This document shows, piece by piece, positions 1 to 8,651 of a stretch of 64,000 nucleotides of DNA. The stretch covers positions 4,402,001-4,466,000 of the forward strand of contig NZ_CP030047.1 of NCBI RefSeq assembly GCF_015291625.1. Reading direction: 5' to 3'. Each line of letters opens with the position of its first letter. Position 1 is the first letter of the stretch. The position numbers and the translations under genes were made by a program. The stretch comes from Bradyrhizobium sp. CCBAU 53421. GTDB taxonomy: Bacteria; Pseudomonadota; Alphaproteobacteria; Rhizobiales; Xanthobacteraceae. The notes below the pieces were generated by a model that made no database searches, was not told the origin of the DNA, and worked only from the letters and a program-made list of their open reading frames with translations.

Positions 1-995
1 ATCTTGCGGTGCTGCGGCTGAAGGGGACCAACAAGGAGAAGTTCGCCACGCTCGACTTCGCCAATTCGGATCAGCTGCAGGTCGGCGACGTTGTGCTGGC
101 GATCGGTAATCCGTTCGGCGTCGGCCAGACCGTGACGCACGGCATCATCTCGGCGCTGGCGCGTACTCAAGTCGGGATCACGGATTATCAATTCTTCATT
201 CAGACCGACGCCGCGATCAATCCCGGCAATTCCGGCGGCGCGCTGGTCGACATGACCGGGCGGCTCGCCGGCATCAACACCGCGATCTTCTCGCGCTCCG
301 GCGGCTCGCAGGGCATCGGCTTTGCGATTCCCGCCAACATGGTGCGGGTGGTGGTGGCCTCCGCCAAGAGCGGTGGCAAGGCGGTGAAGCGGCCGTGGCT
401 CGGCGCGCGGCTGCAGGCGGTCACGCCGGAGATCGCGGAGACATTGGGGCTGAAGCTGCCGACCGGCGCGCTGGTCGCCAACGTCGCGCCGAACAGCCCG
501 GCGGCGAAGGCCGGGCTCAAACTGTCCGACCTGATCGTCGGGATCGACGGCACGCCGATCGACGATCCCAATGCGTTCGACTACCGCTTCGCGACCCGTC
601 CGCTCGGCGGCAACGCGGAGATCGAGGTGCAGCGCGCCGGCAAGCCGGTGAAGCTCACCGTGCCGCTGGAGACCGCGCCCGATACCAACCGCGACGAGAT
701 CGTGCTGACCGCGCGTTCGCCATTCCAGGGCGCCAAGGTCGCCAACATCTCGCCGGCGCTGGCCGATGAGCTGCATCTCGACGCCGGCGCCGAGGGCGTC
801 GTCGTCACCGAGCTCGCCGATGACGGCACCGCCGCCAATGTCGGCTTCCAGAAGGGCGACATCATCCTCGCGGTCAACAACGAGAAGATCGTGCGCACCG
901 GCGACCTCGACAAGGTATCGAAGGCGGGCTCGCGGATCTGGCGCATCACGCTGGTGCGCGGCGGCCAGCAGATCAACGTGACACTCGGCGGATGA
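1..995 (+). CDS. Do/DegP-like periplasmic serine protease, 5' truncated by window edge
   Basis: The frame is open at base 1, so the gene starts upstream; the first complete codons read LAVLRL, preceded by a codon ending in AT that is probably the catalytic Asp of the S1C triad. The nucleophile motif GNSGG is encoded near 225-240, followed by two PDZ domains (about 385-660 and 700-990). This order is that of DegP/DegQ/HtrA proteases, which degrade or refold misfolded envelope proteins. The catalytic His and the signal peptide lie outside the window. The stop overlaps the start of rarA by four bases (ATGA), which suggests translational coupling. The family is certain; the exact paralogue (DegP, DegQ or DegS-like) is not. 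Confidence 0.95.
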   Translation, partial: LAVLRLKGTNKEKFATLDFANSDQLQVGDVVLAIGNPFGVGQTVTHGIISALARTQVGITDYQFFIQTDAAINPGNSGGALVDMTGRLAGINTAIFSRSGGSQGIGFAIPANMVRVVVASAKSGGKAVKRPWLGARLQAVTPEIAETLGLKLPTGALVANVAPNSPAAKAGLKLSDLIVGIDGTPIDDPNAFDYRFATRPLGGNAEIEVQRAGKPVKLTVPLETAPDTNRDEIVLTARSPFQGAKVANISPALADELHLDAGAEGVVVTELADDGTAANVGFQKGDIILAVNNEKIVRTGDLDKVSKAGSRIWRITLVRGGQQINVTLGG

Positions 996-2326
996 GCCCT
1001 AAACAACCTCGCGAGGCAAGCAACCTGTTCGCCGCGGCGGGGATGGAGCAGGACGCGCCACACCCGCTGCCGGACCGGCTGCGTCCGCGCACGCTGGCCG
1101 ACGTGGTCGGCCAGGACCACATCCTCGGCCCCGACGGCGCGCTGACCCGCATGCTGGAGACGCGCACGCTGGGCTCGCTGGTGTTCTGGGGCCCGCCCGG
1201 CACCGGCAAGACCACGGTGGCGCGGCTTCTGGCCGACGCCACCGAGCTGCATTTCGAGCAGATCTCCGCGGTGTTCTCCGGCGTCGCCGACCTGAAGAAG
1301 GCGTTCGATGCCGCGCGTGCCCGGCGCGAGACCGGCAAGGGCACGCTGCTGTTCGTCGACGAGGTGCACCGGTTCAATCGCGCGCAGCAGGATTCCTTCC
1401 TGCCCGTGATGGAGGACGGCACCGTGGTGCTGGTCGGCGCCACCACCGAGAACCCGTCCTTCGAGCTCAACGCGGCGCTCTTGTCGCGTGCCCGCGTGCT
1501 GGTGTTTCACTCGCTCGACACCGCGGCGATCGAAAAGCTGTTCGCCAATGCCGAGAAAATCGAGGGCAAGGCGCTGCCGCTCGATGCGGAGGCACGCGCC
1601 GTGCTGGTGCGGATGGCCGACGGTGACGGCCGCGCCTCGCTGACATTAGCCGAAGAGGTCTGGCGCGCCGCGCGCAAAGGCGAGGTGTTCAATGCCGAGC
1701 AGTTGCAGGCGATCCTGCAGCGCCGCGCCCCGATCTACGACAAGTCGGCCGACGGGCACTACAATCTGATCTCGGCGCTGCATAAATCGGTGCGCGGCTC
1801 CGATCCGGATGCGGCGCTGTATTATCTCGCGCGCATGCTCGATGCCGGCGAGGACCCGCTGTTCCTGGCGCGGCGCGTGGTGCGCATGGCGGTCGAGGAC
1901 ATCGGCCTCGCCGATCCGCAGGCGCTGGCGGTCTGCAACGCCGCCAAGGATGCCTATGATTTCCTGGGCTCGCCGGAGGGCGAGCTCGCGATCGCGCAGG
2001 CCGTGGTCTATCTCGCCACCGCGCCGAAATCGAACGCGGTCTACACCGCGTTTGGTGCGGCGATGCAGACCGCAAAGCGGGGCGGCTCGCTGCTGCCGCC
2101 GAAGCACATCCTGAATTCGCCGACCAAATTGATGAAGTCGGAAGGCTACGGCTCCGGCTATCAATATGATCACGACATGCCAGACGCGTTCTCCGGCCAG
2201 GACTATTTCCCGGAAGCGCTGGGACGCCAGACGTTCTACGATCCGCCCGACCGCGGCTTCGAGCGCGAGATCCGCAAGCGGCTGGACTATTGGGCGCGGC
2301 TGCGCAAAGAGCGGGGCGGGAGCTAG
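992..2326 (+). CDS. rarA: Replication-associated recombination protein A (RarA/MgsA AAA+ ATPase)
   Basis: A 444-residue protein of normal family length. Walker A is GPPGTGKT (residues 67-74), Walker B ends DEVH (124-127), and a sensor-type GATTENPSFELN segment follows, then the C-terminal tetramerisation part typical of RarA/WRNIP1. RarA is a cytoplasmic DNA-dependent ATPase that acts at stalled replication forks together with SSB. The start ATG overlaps the stop of the upstream protease gene, so the two are probably co-translated. The gene after it is on the opposite strand, so the transcription unit ends here. Confidence 0.96.
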   Translation: MSPKQPREASNLFAAAGMEQDAPHPLPDRLRPRTLADVVGQDHILGPDGALTRMLETRTLGSLVFWGPPGTGKTTVARLLADATELHFEQISAVFSGVADLKKAFDAARARRETGKGTLLFVDEVHRFNRAQQDSFLPVMEDGTVVLVGATTENPSFELNAALLSRARVLVFHSLDTAAIEKLFANAEKIEGKALPLDAEARAVLVRMADGDGRASLTLAEEVWRAARKGEVFNAEQLQAILQRRAPIYDKSADGHYNLISALHKSVRGSDPDAALYYLARMLDAGEDPLFLARRVVRMAVEDIGLADPQALAVCNAAKDAYDFLGSPEGELAIAQAVVYLATAPKSNAVYTAFGAAMQTAKRGGSLLPPKHILNSPTKLMKSEGYGSGYQYDHDMPDAFSGQDYFPEALGRQTFYDPPDRGFEREIRKRLDYWARLRKERGGS

Positions 2327-2490
2327 GCCGCGTACTCATACCGCGTGAATCGATGTCCGCTTGTCCCCCAAGAGCGGCGCGAAAGCGGACGTTGCCGAAC
2401 TTCCGAGAAGGGCCGGGAGCTGACGTTCAGGCCGCACAATTGCGCCGGCCGGCATACACGAGCCGCCGCTGATTACGGTCGGGCTACTCG

Positions 2491-4236
2491 CTATTCGGGT
2501 AGCCCGGCGAGGCGCAATGGCGTGACGAATGCGTCGAGATCCTTCTGGTGCCGGTAAGGCAATCGCTGAGCCCAGCGACTGGCGGTCAGATTGGGGTGGT
2601 TGACCAACATTTTCCTTACCATGACGCGCGCCTCATCCTCATTACCGAGGTTCCAGAGCGCCGCCACAAGAACCGATTGCACGGTCAGCCAGCGTGGCTT
2701 CTCACTCAGGACGCGGGAGGCAATGTCTCGCGCCGCAACAAGATCGCCGAGGTGAAACTTCCCCCGCGCCGCGTCGACCATCGATTCGTGGCGGCTAAGT
2801 GGGCTGAGCCGCTGCGCCTGCTCCTCATATTGGACGGCTTTTCGGAAATCGCCAGCATAGCTGTGAAACACAGCTGCCATATGATAGGAGCCCGCGCTGT
2901 TGGGGCAGAGGGCAATCGCCTTCTCTCCGGCAGCAACGGCATCGTCGTGGCGGCGTTGATACAGGCGCGTATAACCCAGCGTCACGTATGCTTCATCACT
3001 GTTCGGGTCGACTGCCAGAGCACGAGCCGCGCACCCCAGTGCCGCTTCGTAGGTTGTCGCCTCGTCCTTTTCCCAACCAAAGCGCGCCTGGTCGGTCAAT
3101 GTGAACCCCAACAGACCAAGCGCCGGCGTAAAAGCGGGGTTGATCTCCAACGCCCGTTCGAGCTCGCTGCGTGCTTGTGCATGAGTGTGCTTGGCAAAGT
3201 TGACGTATAGGGTTCGACCCTTGAGGAAATGCTCGTACACTAACGGGCTGCCAGAGCGTTTGCGCCACACCCGCACCTCTTCGCCAAACGTCAACCGGAC
3301 CTCGAGCGCGGCGACGATGTCCTGCGTTATCCGGTCCTGAAGCTCGAACACGTCGTCGAGGTCGCCCTCGAAACGGTCTGCCCAGACGTGGCCCCCGTTC
3401 AGGCTGTCGATCAATTGTGCCGCCAATCTCACTCGATTGCCGGCTTTGCGAACGCTCCCTTCCAGCACATAGCGAGCGCCGAGCATTCGGCCGATTTCAC
3501 GGATGTCCCGAACCTGTCCTTTGAACACGAAACTCGAATTGCGGGCAATGACCAGCAGCTCCTGAATCTTCGACAATGTGGTCAGCACGTCTTCAGCGAT
3601 ACCGTCGGCAAAATATTCTTGCTCGGGGTCGCCGCTCATATTCTGGAACGGCAGCACGGCGATGGAAGGCTTGTGTGGGAGTGGAGGGGCCGCACTTGGC
3701 CTCTCGGTCGACGTGCTATGCGCTTCCGCGCTTACCGCGTAAGCGCGGACCGGCTTGGTGATGTTCTTGAGCTGCTGCTCGCCGCGATCCTCGAAGCCAA
3801 TGTCCAGCTTGCCTTCGACCTCGCTGTGGACCTTGCCAGAGATCAGGATGCCGCCCGGATCGGCAACGCTTTCGAGCCGGGCCGCGATGTTGATCCCTTC
3901 ACCGTAAACATCGCCCTGCTCGTCAACGATCACGTCGCCGAGATTGATGCCGATCCTCAGTTGAAGGGTGCTTTCGTGTGAGGCGAGGTGTTCCTGAATT
4001 TCCAGCCCGCACTTAACGGCCGATAGCGGGCTCGCAAATTCGGCGAGGATGCCGTCACCAGTGGTCTTGATGAGGCGGCCCCCATGGCAGCCGAAGCTAG
4101 GCTCGATCACCTCCCGCCTGAGCCGCCCGATTTTCGTATAGGTGGCCTCTTCGGCCCGTTCCATGAGCGCGGAATAGCCGACAACATCCGCGGCCAAGAT
4201 GGCCGCCAACCGCCGTTGAACGTGCTCTTGGGGCAA
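2491..4236 (-). CDS. Class III adenylate/guanylate cyclase with TolB-like and TPR regions
   Basis: 581 residues. The N-terminal cyclase domain (about 8-170) keeps the metal-binding Asp17 and Asp61, the substrate Lys57 in IKTTGDG, and the transition-state pair Asn116/Arg120 (NIAAR), so it should be catalytic. A TolB-like segment follows (SIAVLPFQNMSGDPEQEYF, about 190-320) and then TPR-type helices (about 350-540). No membrane segment is seen. The start codon is TTG, preceded by AGGGGG at good spacing. This architecture occurs in many copies in Bradyrhizobium genomes. GC content is visibly lower than in the flanking rarA gene, which fits an accessory block. cAMP versus cGMP specificity cannot be told from sequence alone. 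Confidence 0.92.
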   Translation of the reverse strand: MPQEHVQRRLAAILAADVVGYSALMERAEEATYTKIGRLRREVIEPSFGCHGGRLIKTTGDGILAEFASPLSAVKCGLEIQEHLASHESTLQLRIGINLGDVIVDEQGDVYGEGINIAARLESVADPGGILISGKVHSEVEGKLDIGFEDRGEQQLKNITKPVRAYAVSAEAHSTSTERPSAAPPLPHKPSIAVLPFQNMSGDPEQEYFADGIAEDVLTTLSKIQELLVIARNSSFVFKGQVRDIREIGRMLGARYVLEGSVRKAGNRVRLAAQLIDSLNGGHVWADRFEGDLDDVFELQDRITQDIVAALEVRLTFGEEVRVWRKRSGSPLVYEHFLKGRTLYVNFAKHTHAQARSELERALEINPAFTPALGLLGFTLTDQARFGWEKDEATTYEAALGCAARALAVDPNSDEAYVTLGYTRLYQRRHDDAVAAGEKAIALCPNSAGSYHMAAVFHSYAGDFRKAVQYEEQAQRLSPLSRHESMVDAARGKFHLGDLVAARDIASRVLSEKPRWLTVQSVLVAALWNLGNEDEARVMVRKMLVNHPNLTASRWAQRLPYRHQKDLDAFVTPLRLAGLPE

Positions 4237-4639
4237 GCCCGCCCCCTGTTCAAGATTAATTAGCGGGCATCAAATCACACCAATGGGTTGCTCCGCCAGC
4301 TTCTTTCCGGACCGGAAGTGGTCACGGCCGGGCCAACCCGCACTACACCAGAAGGCAATACCCTCGGGTGACGGCTGTGCTCCGAAAAACAGGACCGCCC
4401 ATTGCCGGGGACCGGAGCAGGCGTTCGCCATCGGGCAGTCACGCGTGGTGTTAGTCGCGCTTCGGCGCGCGGCGACTGTGGTGTTGTGGAAGGCGGGACG
4501 CAACACCACAGTTCCGGTTCGGGTCAATTGCCGCCCATAGCGACCGAACCGGGGGATTTCCGCTTCACCTCGAAGAGCCGACGTCGCCAATGGTCATGCA
4601 GATCGTCAGCTATGGGCCAATTCCGGACCTCGAGCCTTA
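4237..4639. other. Intergenic region, no gene seen
   Basis: About 400 bases between two leftward genes. No reading frame here has protein-like composition. It holds one perfect 12-bp inverted repeat (listed separately) and otherwise looks like degenerate intergenic sequence. Confidence 0.6.
4475..4512. repeat. 12-bp perfect inverted repeat, 14-nt loop
   Basis: ACTGTGGTGTTG at 4475-4486 is the exact reverse complement of 4501-4512. No T-run follows on either strand, so it is not an ordinary intrinsic terminator. It could be an operator, an mRNA hairpin after the 4640-5566 gene, or part of a decayed repeat. Confidence 0.55.
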
Positions 4640-5566
4640 CTAGGGATCTCGTTGGAGCCTGAACACTGTCTGCAGGAGTCCCTTCACCGCCTCGCGGGCC
4701 GCAGCTGCAGCGGCTTCGTTGTAACTGATGTAAGGATCGGTCTGTACGCAAGGGTCCGCGTACGTAAACGGCTCGCCGGTCTCGGCATTTATGATGATGC
4801 CGAGAGGCTGTTCCTTCAACTTACACGCACGTACAGTCTGCGCCCCCTTCAATACGGTCGGTGTCTTCGGTGCGAGCGGGTTATCGAAGACGTGGTGTGC
4901 GCCAGGGAATTCGATCAGCCTGGCGTCCTTGCCGGCGGCGCGGAGGCGTTCGAAATAGGAACGGCAAGGAGCTACTGGGTTATAGTCGTCTGCCGTGCCA
5001 TGGAACTGTCGGATGGGCGCCGTGCTGACTTCGGTGTCGCCGATGATCGCGATACTGCATGACGCATAGAACGGAATGTACGCCGCAAATTCGATGCCTG
5101 GATGCCAAGTCTGCTGGAAGCGCGTAAAGCTGGCAGCCAGCACGGCTTGTCCGCCGCGCGAGAACCCCATCGGCACAATGCGTGTCGGGTCGATCCTGGG
5201 ATGATCGATGAGCACGTCGTAGGCCCGGTACACATCCAGCACCATGTTGAACCGTCCGAGTTGTTCCTGATCGGGATTTACGTCGACCAAACCACGTCCG
5301 GAGAAGCTGTCGATCACGAAGGACGCGATCCCCATCTCATTGAAGTACTTCGCCCAGAATTCCTCGCGAGAGCCTGTGCCTCCCGACCCATGTACGAGGA
5401 TGACCGCCGGCAAACGGTCCGAAGCGCCTCGCGGCAGCCGCAACTCCCCGGCGAGCGTGACGGCCTTTCCGTCCTTGTCGCCTGTGAGAAACTGTTGATC
5501 CGTCAGTGTCAGGCTTTCGAACGAGCGCAATTCCCTGCGTGCCACCAAGTCATCGAGTGCAGGCAT
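4640..5566 (-). CDS. Dienelactone hydrolase-family alpha/beta hydrolase
   Basis: 308 residues. The oxyanion strand reads VILVHGSGG (55-63), the nucleophile elbow is GFSRGG with Ser136, and the acid and base are probably Asp193 (HGTADD) and His224 or His225 (GAHH). There is no signal peptide, so a cytoplasmic hydrolase of an unknown ester or lactone is expected. The start is supported by GGGAGGGC ahead of the ATG. A partial paralogous fragment is present at 29210-29358. Dienelactone hydrolases act in chloroaromatic degradation, but no other genes of that pathway are adjacent, so the substrate is open. Confidence 0.88.
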   Translation of the reverse strand: MPALDDLVARRELRSFESLTLTDQQFLTGDKDGKAVTLAGELRLPRGASDRLPAVILVHGSGGTGSREEFWAKYFNEMGIASFVIDSFSGRGLVDVNPDQEQLGRFNMVLDVYRAYDVLIDHPRIDPTRIVPMGFSRGGQAVLAASFTRFQQTWHPGIEFAAYIPFYASCSIAIIGDTEVSTAPIRQFHGTADDYNPVAPCRSYFERLRAAGKDARLIEFPGAHHVFDNPLAPKTPTVLKGAQTVRACKLKEQPLGIIINAETGEPFTYADPCVQTDPYISYNEAAAAAAREAVKGLLQTVFRLQRDP

Positions 5567-6165
5567 AGCGCCCTCCCAGATTGTTTGCCTCAGCTACGCA
5601 CTTACAACTATGTGTTCGGCGGCTATTGATAAAGACTGGGGGCTCGGTTGCGTTGTGTGCATGGGGTATTGCGGCTCAGCCTCCATGTTGGGCAGTCGGC
5701 GCAAAATGGTGACCGAATGTCTGCTCGGGGTCATGAACGACAAAACTCAAGGTAAGCATATAGGTCCGCTTTCGGGTGCATAGCGACCAGTTGAGCCTGA
5801 CAGCCGAGCCATTGACAGGCTCGCCGCCAACTACCTTGCATTTGTTCAACCCGCGTCGATCCGGTTGTGGCTGCGCCTTAATGAGTCCGCGTCCTAGACG
5901 AGAGGCTGCGGCCGCGAATAACGCGCGTTCCCGTTCCCGCCCGCTAGCGTGGGAGCGTCAGTTGCAGAAGCCCGCAAATGTGCACGGCCCTGGGCGAGGG
6001 ACACTTGCGCGACTTCGGAATATTAGAAATGTATCCCTGAGTTGCCCGACGTGTCAAGTTGCTTGATCGAATGCCGGCCCGCGCCGGCTACTTTGCATGG
6101 GGTTGTTTTCGATTTTTTGGCAGCGCCCGCTGCGACGGCCCATAACTTCATAGTGCTCTAGCGCG
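5567..6165. other. Intergenic region, about 600 bp, no convincing gene
   Basis: It lies between the starts of the hydrolase gene and the 3' end of the esterase gene. The only reading frame of any length (5776-6066, rightward) has no recognisable domain and poor codon structure. A small GCCGGC/GCCGGC hairpin with a CCGC loop sits at 6073-6088, followed by T-rich but not terminator-like sequence. Confidence 0.6.
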
Positions 6166-7104
6166 TCACTTGACGCTCTTCACGAAGTCCAGAATCTCAT
6201 TCGTCAGCCGCGTGTCCGGCGTGTTGATCGCGTAGACCTCCGACGTGTGGCTGTGCTGCGGCAGCATGAAGCTGCGGGCGCAGCCGCTCGGCCGCTTGCA
6301 GCTGGCCTGCTTCAACAGTTCGAACTGCTCGACGAAGCGCGGCGGATCGAGCTCGGCGGCGGTGATCAGGAACGGGATCGGGCTTGCGATCAGGCCCTGC
6401 AGCGAGGAGCGTTCAGCGTAGCGCGACGGGTCGGAGCCGTAATAGGCGAGCTCGGCATCGCCGGCGGGCGAAGCGGTCAGATCGTAGATGCCCGACACCA
6501 TGATCGCGCCGGCAAGGCCGCCGCCCTTCACCTTGTGGAATTCGCTGTGGGAGACATAGCTCGCGACATGGACCGCGCCGGCCGACTGGCCCATCAGGAA
6601 GATGCGCTTGGGGTCGCCGCCGCGGGCGGCGATGTTCTCCGAGACCCACTGCACGATCGCGCCCATGTCTTCGGCGCCTGCCGGCCACGGAGAGGCCGGC
6701 GCCAGGCGGTAGGTGGCATTGACGCCGACAAAGCCGCTCTTGGTGGCCCACAGCATGACGTTGTCGTAGAACGGGCTGCCGGGGTTGCGCTTGTTGCCGG
6801 CGACGAAGCCACCGCCGTGGATGTAGATCAGCACCGGCTGCGCCGCCGCCGACGAGTCGGGCGTGAACACGTCGAGCAGATGGCGGTCGGCGGGGCCATA
6901 CTTGGCGTCGCGCTCGACCTTGACGCCCTGGTAGGGCTCCTTCTGCTGCAGCGGTCCGTAGAGCGCGGCCGTCTTGGGCGGGTCGATGACGCGGCCGAGT
7001 TCCAGCAGCTTCCAGGCCAGATCTTCCGGCATCGGGCTTTGCTGGGCCAGCGCGGGGCCCGTGAGCAACAGGGCCGCCGCCAAAGCCGATACTGCCAGTC
7101 TCAT
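6166..7104 (-). CDS. Exported alpha/beta hydrolase, HSL-type carboxylesterase
   Basis: 312 residues with a clear signal peptide (hydrophobic 4-16, cleavage after ALA at about 20). The HGGGF oxyanion motif (96-100) and GQSAGA nucleophile motif (Ser174) mark the hormone-sensitive-lipase group; the probable acid is Asp253 and the base His284 or His286. It should hydrolyse short-chain or aromatic esters in the periplasm. AGGGGGA precedes the ATG. It is divergent from the pseudouridine synthase gene, with about 130 bp between the starts. Confidence 0.9.
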   Translation of the reverse strand: MRLAVSALAAALLLTGPALAQQSPMPEDLAWKLLELGRVIDPPKTAALYGPLQQKEPYQGVKVERDAKYGPADRHLLDVFTPDSSAAAQPVLIYIHGGGFVAGNKRNPGSPFYDNVMLWATKSGFVGVNATYRLAPASPWPAGAEDMGAIVQWVSENIAARGGDPKRIFLMGQSAGAVHVASYVSHSEFHKVKGGGLAGAIMVSGIYDLTASPAGDAELAYYGSDPSRYAERSSLQGLIASPIPFLITAAELDPPRFVEQFELLKQASCKRPSGCARSFMLPQHSHTSEVYAINTPDTRLTNEILDFVKSVK

Positions 7105-7233
7105 TCCAGGGTCCCCCTCGATTGCGTGCGCGGCCGAACATGGCCGATGTTGCGCCGGATTGGTACCGATTCGCCGTGACGATTCGCGGCAATTGCGCTA
7201 GGCACAATGCAGGTCTGGAGCCGAAAAATCACC

Positions 7234-8529
7234 ATGAGCCGCCGCATCAAGAGAACCACATCGCCGGGCGATCGCGCCAAGGGGCGTGACAAGGGCCGTG
7301 ACTGGGACCGCGCAGGCGATCGTGGCAAGGAGCGCACCAAGACCGGGTCGGCGCAACGCAGCCGCAAGCCGGACGATCGCAAGTCCGGTGAGCGCAAGTC
7401 CAGTGACCGCAAGTCCGGCGAACGTCCGTTCGCGCACCGTGCGCCGGCCAAGCCGCCGCGCTTCGCCGAGCCGCGCCGCGACCGCGAGGTGCGGGTCGAG
7501 CCCTCCGCTGCCAAGCAAGCGAACGAGCAGCAATTGCCGACCAAGGTGCAAACCGTCGTCGTCACTGCCGACGAGGACAACATGCGCGTCGACCGCTTCC
7601 TCGAGGCGCGGTTTCCGGGCCTGTCGTTCTCCCATATCCAGCGCATCGTCCGGAAGGGCGAACTCAGGGTCAACGGCAAGCGCGCTGATTCCAAGGACCG
7701 GCTGGAGGAGGGCCAAAGCGTACGGATTCCGCCGCTGCGGCTCGACACGCCGAAGACGTCAGGCACGCTGTCGGAGGCCGAGGCGAAGACGCTGCAGGCG
7801 CTGAAGGACATGACGCTGTACGAGGACGACGACGTGCTGGTGCTGAATAAGCCCGTCGGTCTCGCCGTGCAGGGCGGCTCCGGCATGACGCGCCATGTCG
7901 ACCAGATGCTGGAGGTGATGCGCGACGCCAAGGGGCAGAAGCCGCGCCTGGTGCATCGTATCGACCGGGAGACATCGGGCTGCCTGCTGATCGCCAAGAC
8001 GCGTTTCGCTGCATCGTTCCTCACCGGCGCGTTCCGTCATCGCTCCGCGCGCAAGATCTACTGGGCGCTGGTCGCCGGCGTGCCGAAGCCGAAGCAGGGC
8101 CGGATCTCGACCTACCTCGCCAAGGAGGAGAGCGAGGAGGACAGCATCATGCGGATCGCCGAGCATGGCGACGAGGGCGCAAGCCACGCCGTGACCTATT
8201 ACGCCGTGGTCGAGGCCTCGGCGACCAAGCTCGCCTGGGTCTCGCTCAAACCGGTGACCGGCCGCACCCATCAATTGCGCGCCCACATGGCGCATATCGA
8301 TCATGCCATCGTCGGCGACCCGAAATATTTCAACAAGGAGAACTGGCAGCTGCCGGGCGGCTTGCAGAACCGGCTGCATCTGCTGGCCCGCCGCATCGTG
8401 ATTCCGCATCCACGCGGCGGCGTGATCGATGTCAGCGCGCCGCTGCCGCCGCACATGCTGCAATCCTGGAATCTGCTCGGGCTCGAGGCCGACCGCTTCG
8501 ACCCGATCGAGAACGCGCCCGAGGAGTGA
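7234..8529 (+). CDS. RluA-family rRNA pseudouridine synthase (RluC-like)
   Basis: 431 residues from the ATG at 7234; an upstream in-frame ATG at 7207 lacks a ribosome site and would add only nine residues. The first roughly 100 residues are a basic, low-complexity extension rich in Asp-Arg-Lys-Ser. Next comes an S4 RNA-binding domain (MRVDRFLEARFPGLS) and the catalytic domain with HRIDRETSG, whose Asp is the family's catalytic residue. RluC and RluD modify 23S rRNA uridines; RluC-type is the usual assignment at this length in alphaproteobacteria. The long N-terminal extension is the unusual part. Confidence 0.93.
   Translation: MSRRIKRTTSPGDRAKGRDKGRDWDRAGDRGKERTKTGSAQRSRKPDDRKSGERKSSDRKSGERPFAHRAPAKPPRFAEPRRDREVRVEPSAAKQANEQQLPTKVQTVVVTADEDNMRVDRFLEARFPGLSFSHIQRIVRKGELRVNGKRADSKDRLEEGQSVRIPPLRLDTPKTSGTLSEAEAKTLQALKDMTLYEDDDVLVLNKPVGLAVQGGSGMTRHVDQMLEVMRDAKGQKPRLVHRIDRETSGCLLIAKTRFAASFLTGAFRHRSARKIYWALVAGVPKPKQGRISTYLAKEESEEDSIMRIAEHGDEGASHAVTYYAVVEASATKLAWVSLKPVTGRTHQLRAHMAHIDHAIVGDPKYFNKENWQLPGGLQNRLHLLARRIVIPHPRGGVIDVSAPLPPHMLQSWNLLGLEADRFDPIENAPEE
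7378..7422 (+). repeat. Three tandem 15-bp units inside the pseudouridine synthase gene
   Basis: Three consecutive 15-bp units beginning CGCAAGTCC encode RKSGE, RKSSD and RKSGE within the disordered N-terminal extension. They look like slippage or recombination products in a coding repeat. Confidence 0.85.
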
Positions 8530-8651
8530 CGGCGGACGCCGCCTCCCGATATCCGTCGCGGACAGCAAGAACGATCAAAGCGGCTCACTCTGCCGCGGCT
8601 ATGTTGCCGCGCGCCGGGCACTGCCGGCATGCAACATCAAAGAGGCTGTCC

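Noticed and set aside
5776..6066. 96-residue rightward frame in the large intergenic region
   Set aside because: No ribosome site, no recognisable domain and uneven codon use.
6073..6165. Terminator after the esterase gene
   Set aside because: The hairpins there are followed by A-runs rather than T-runs on the gene's strand.
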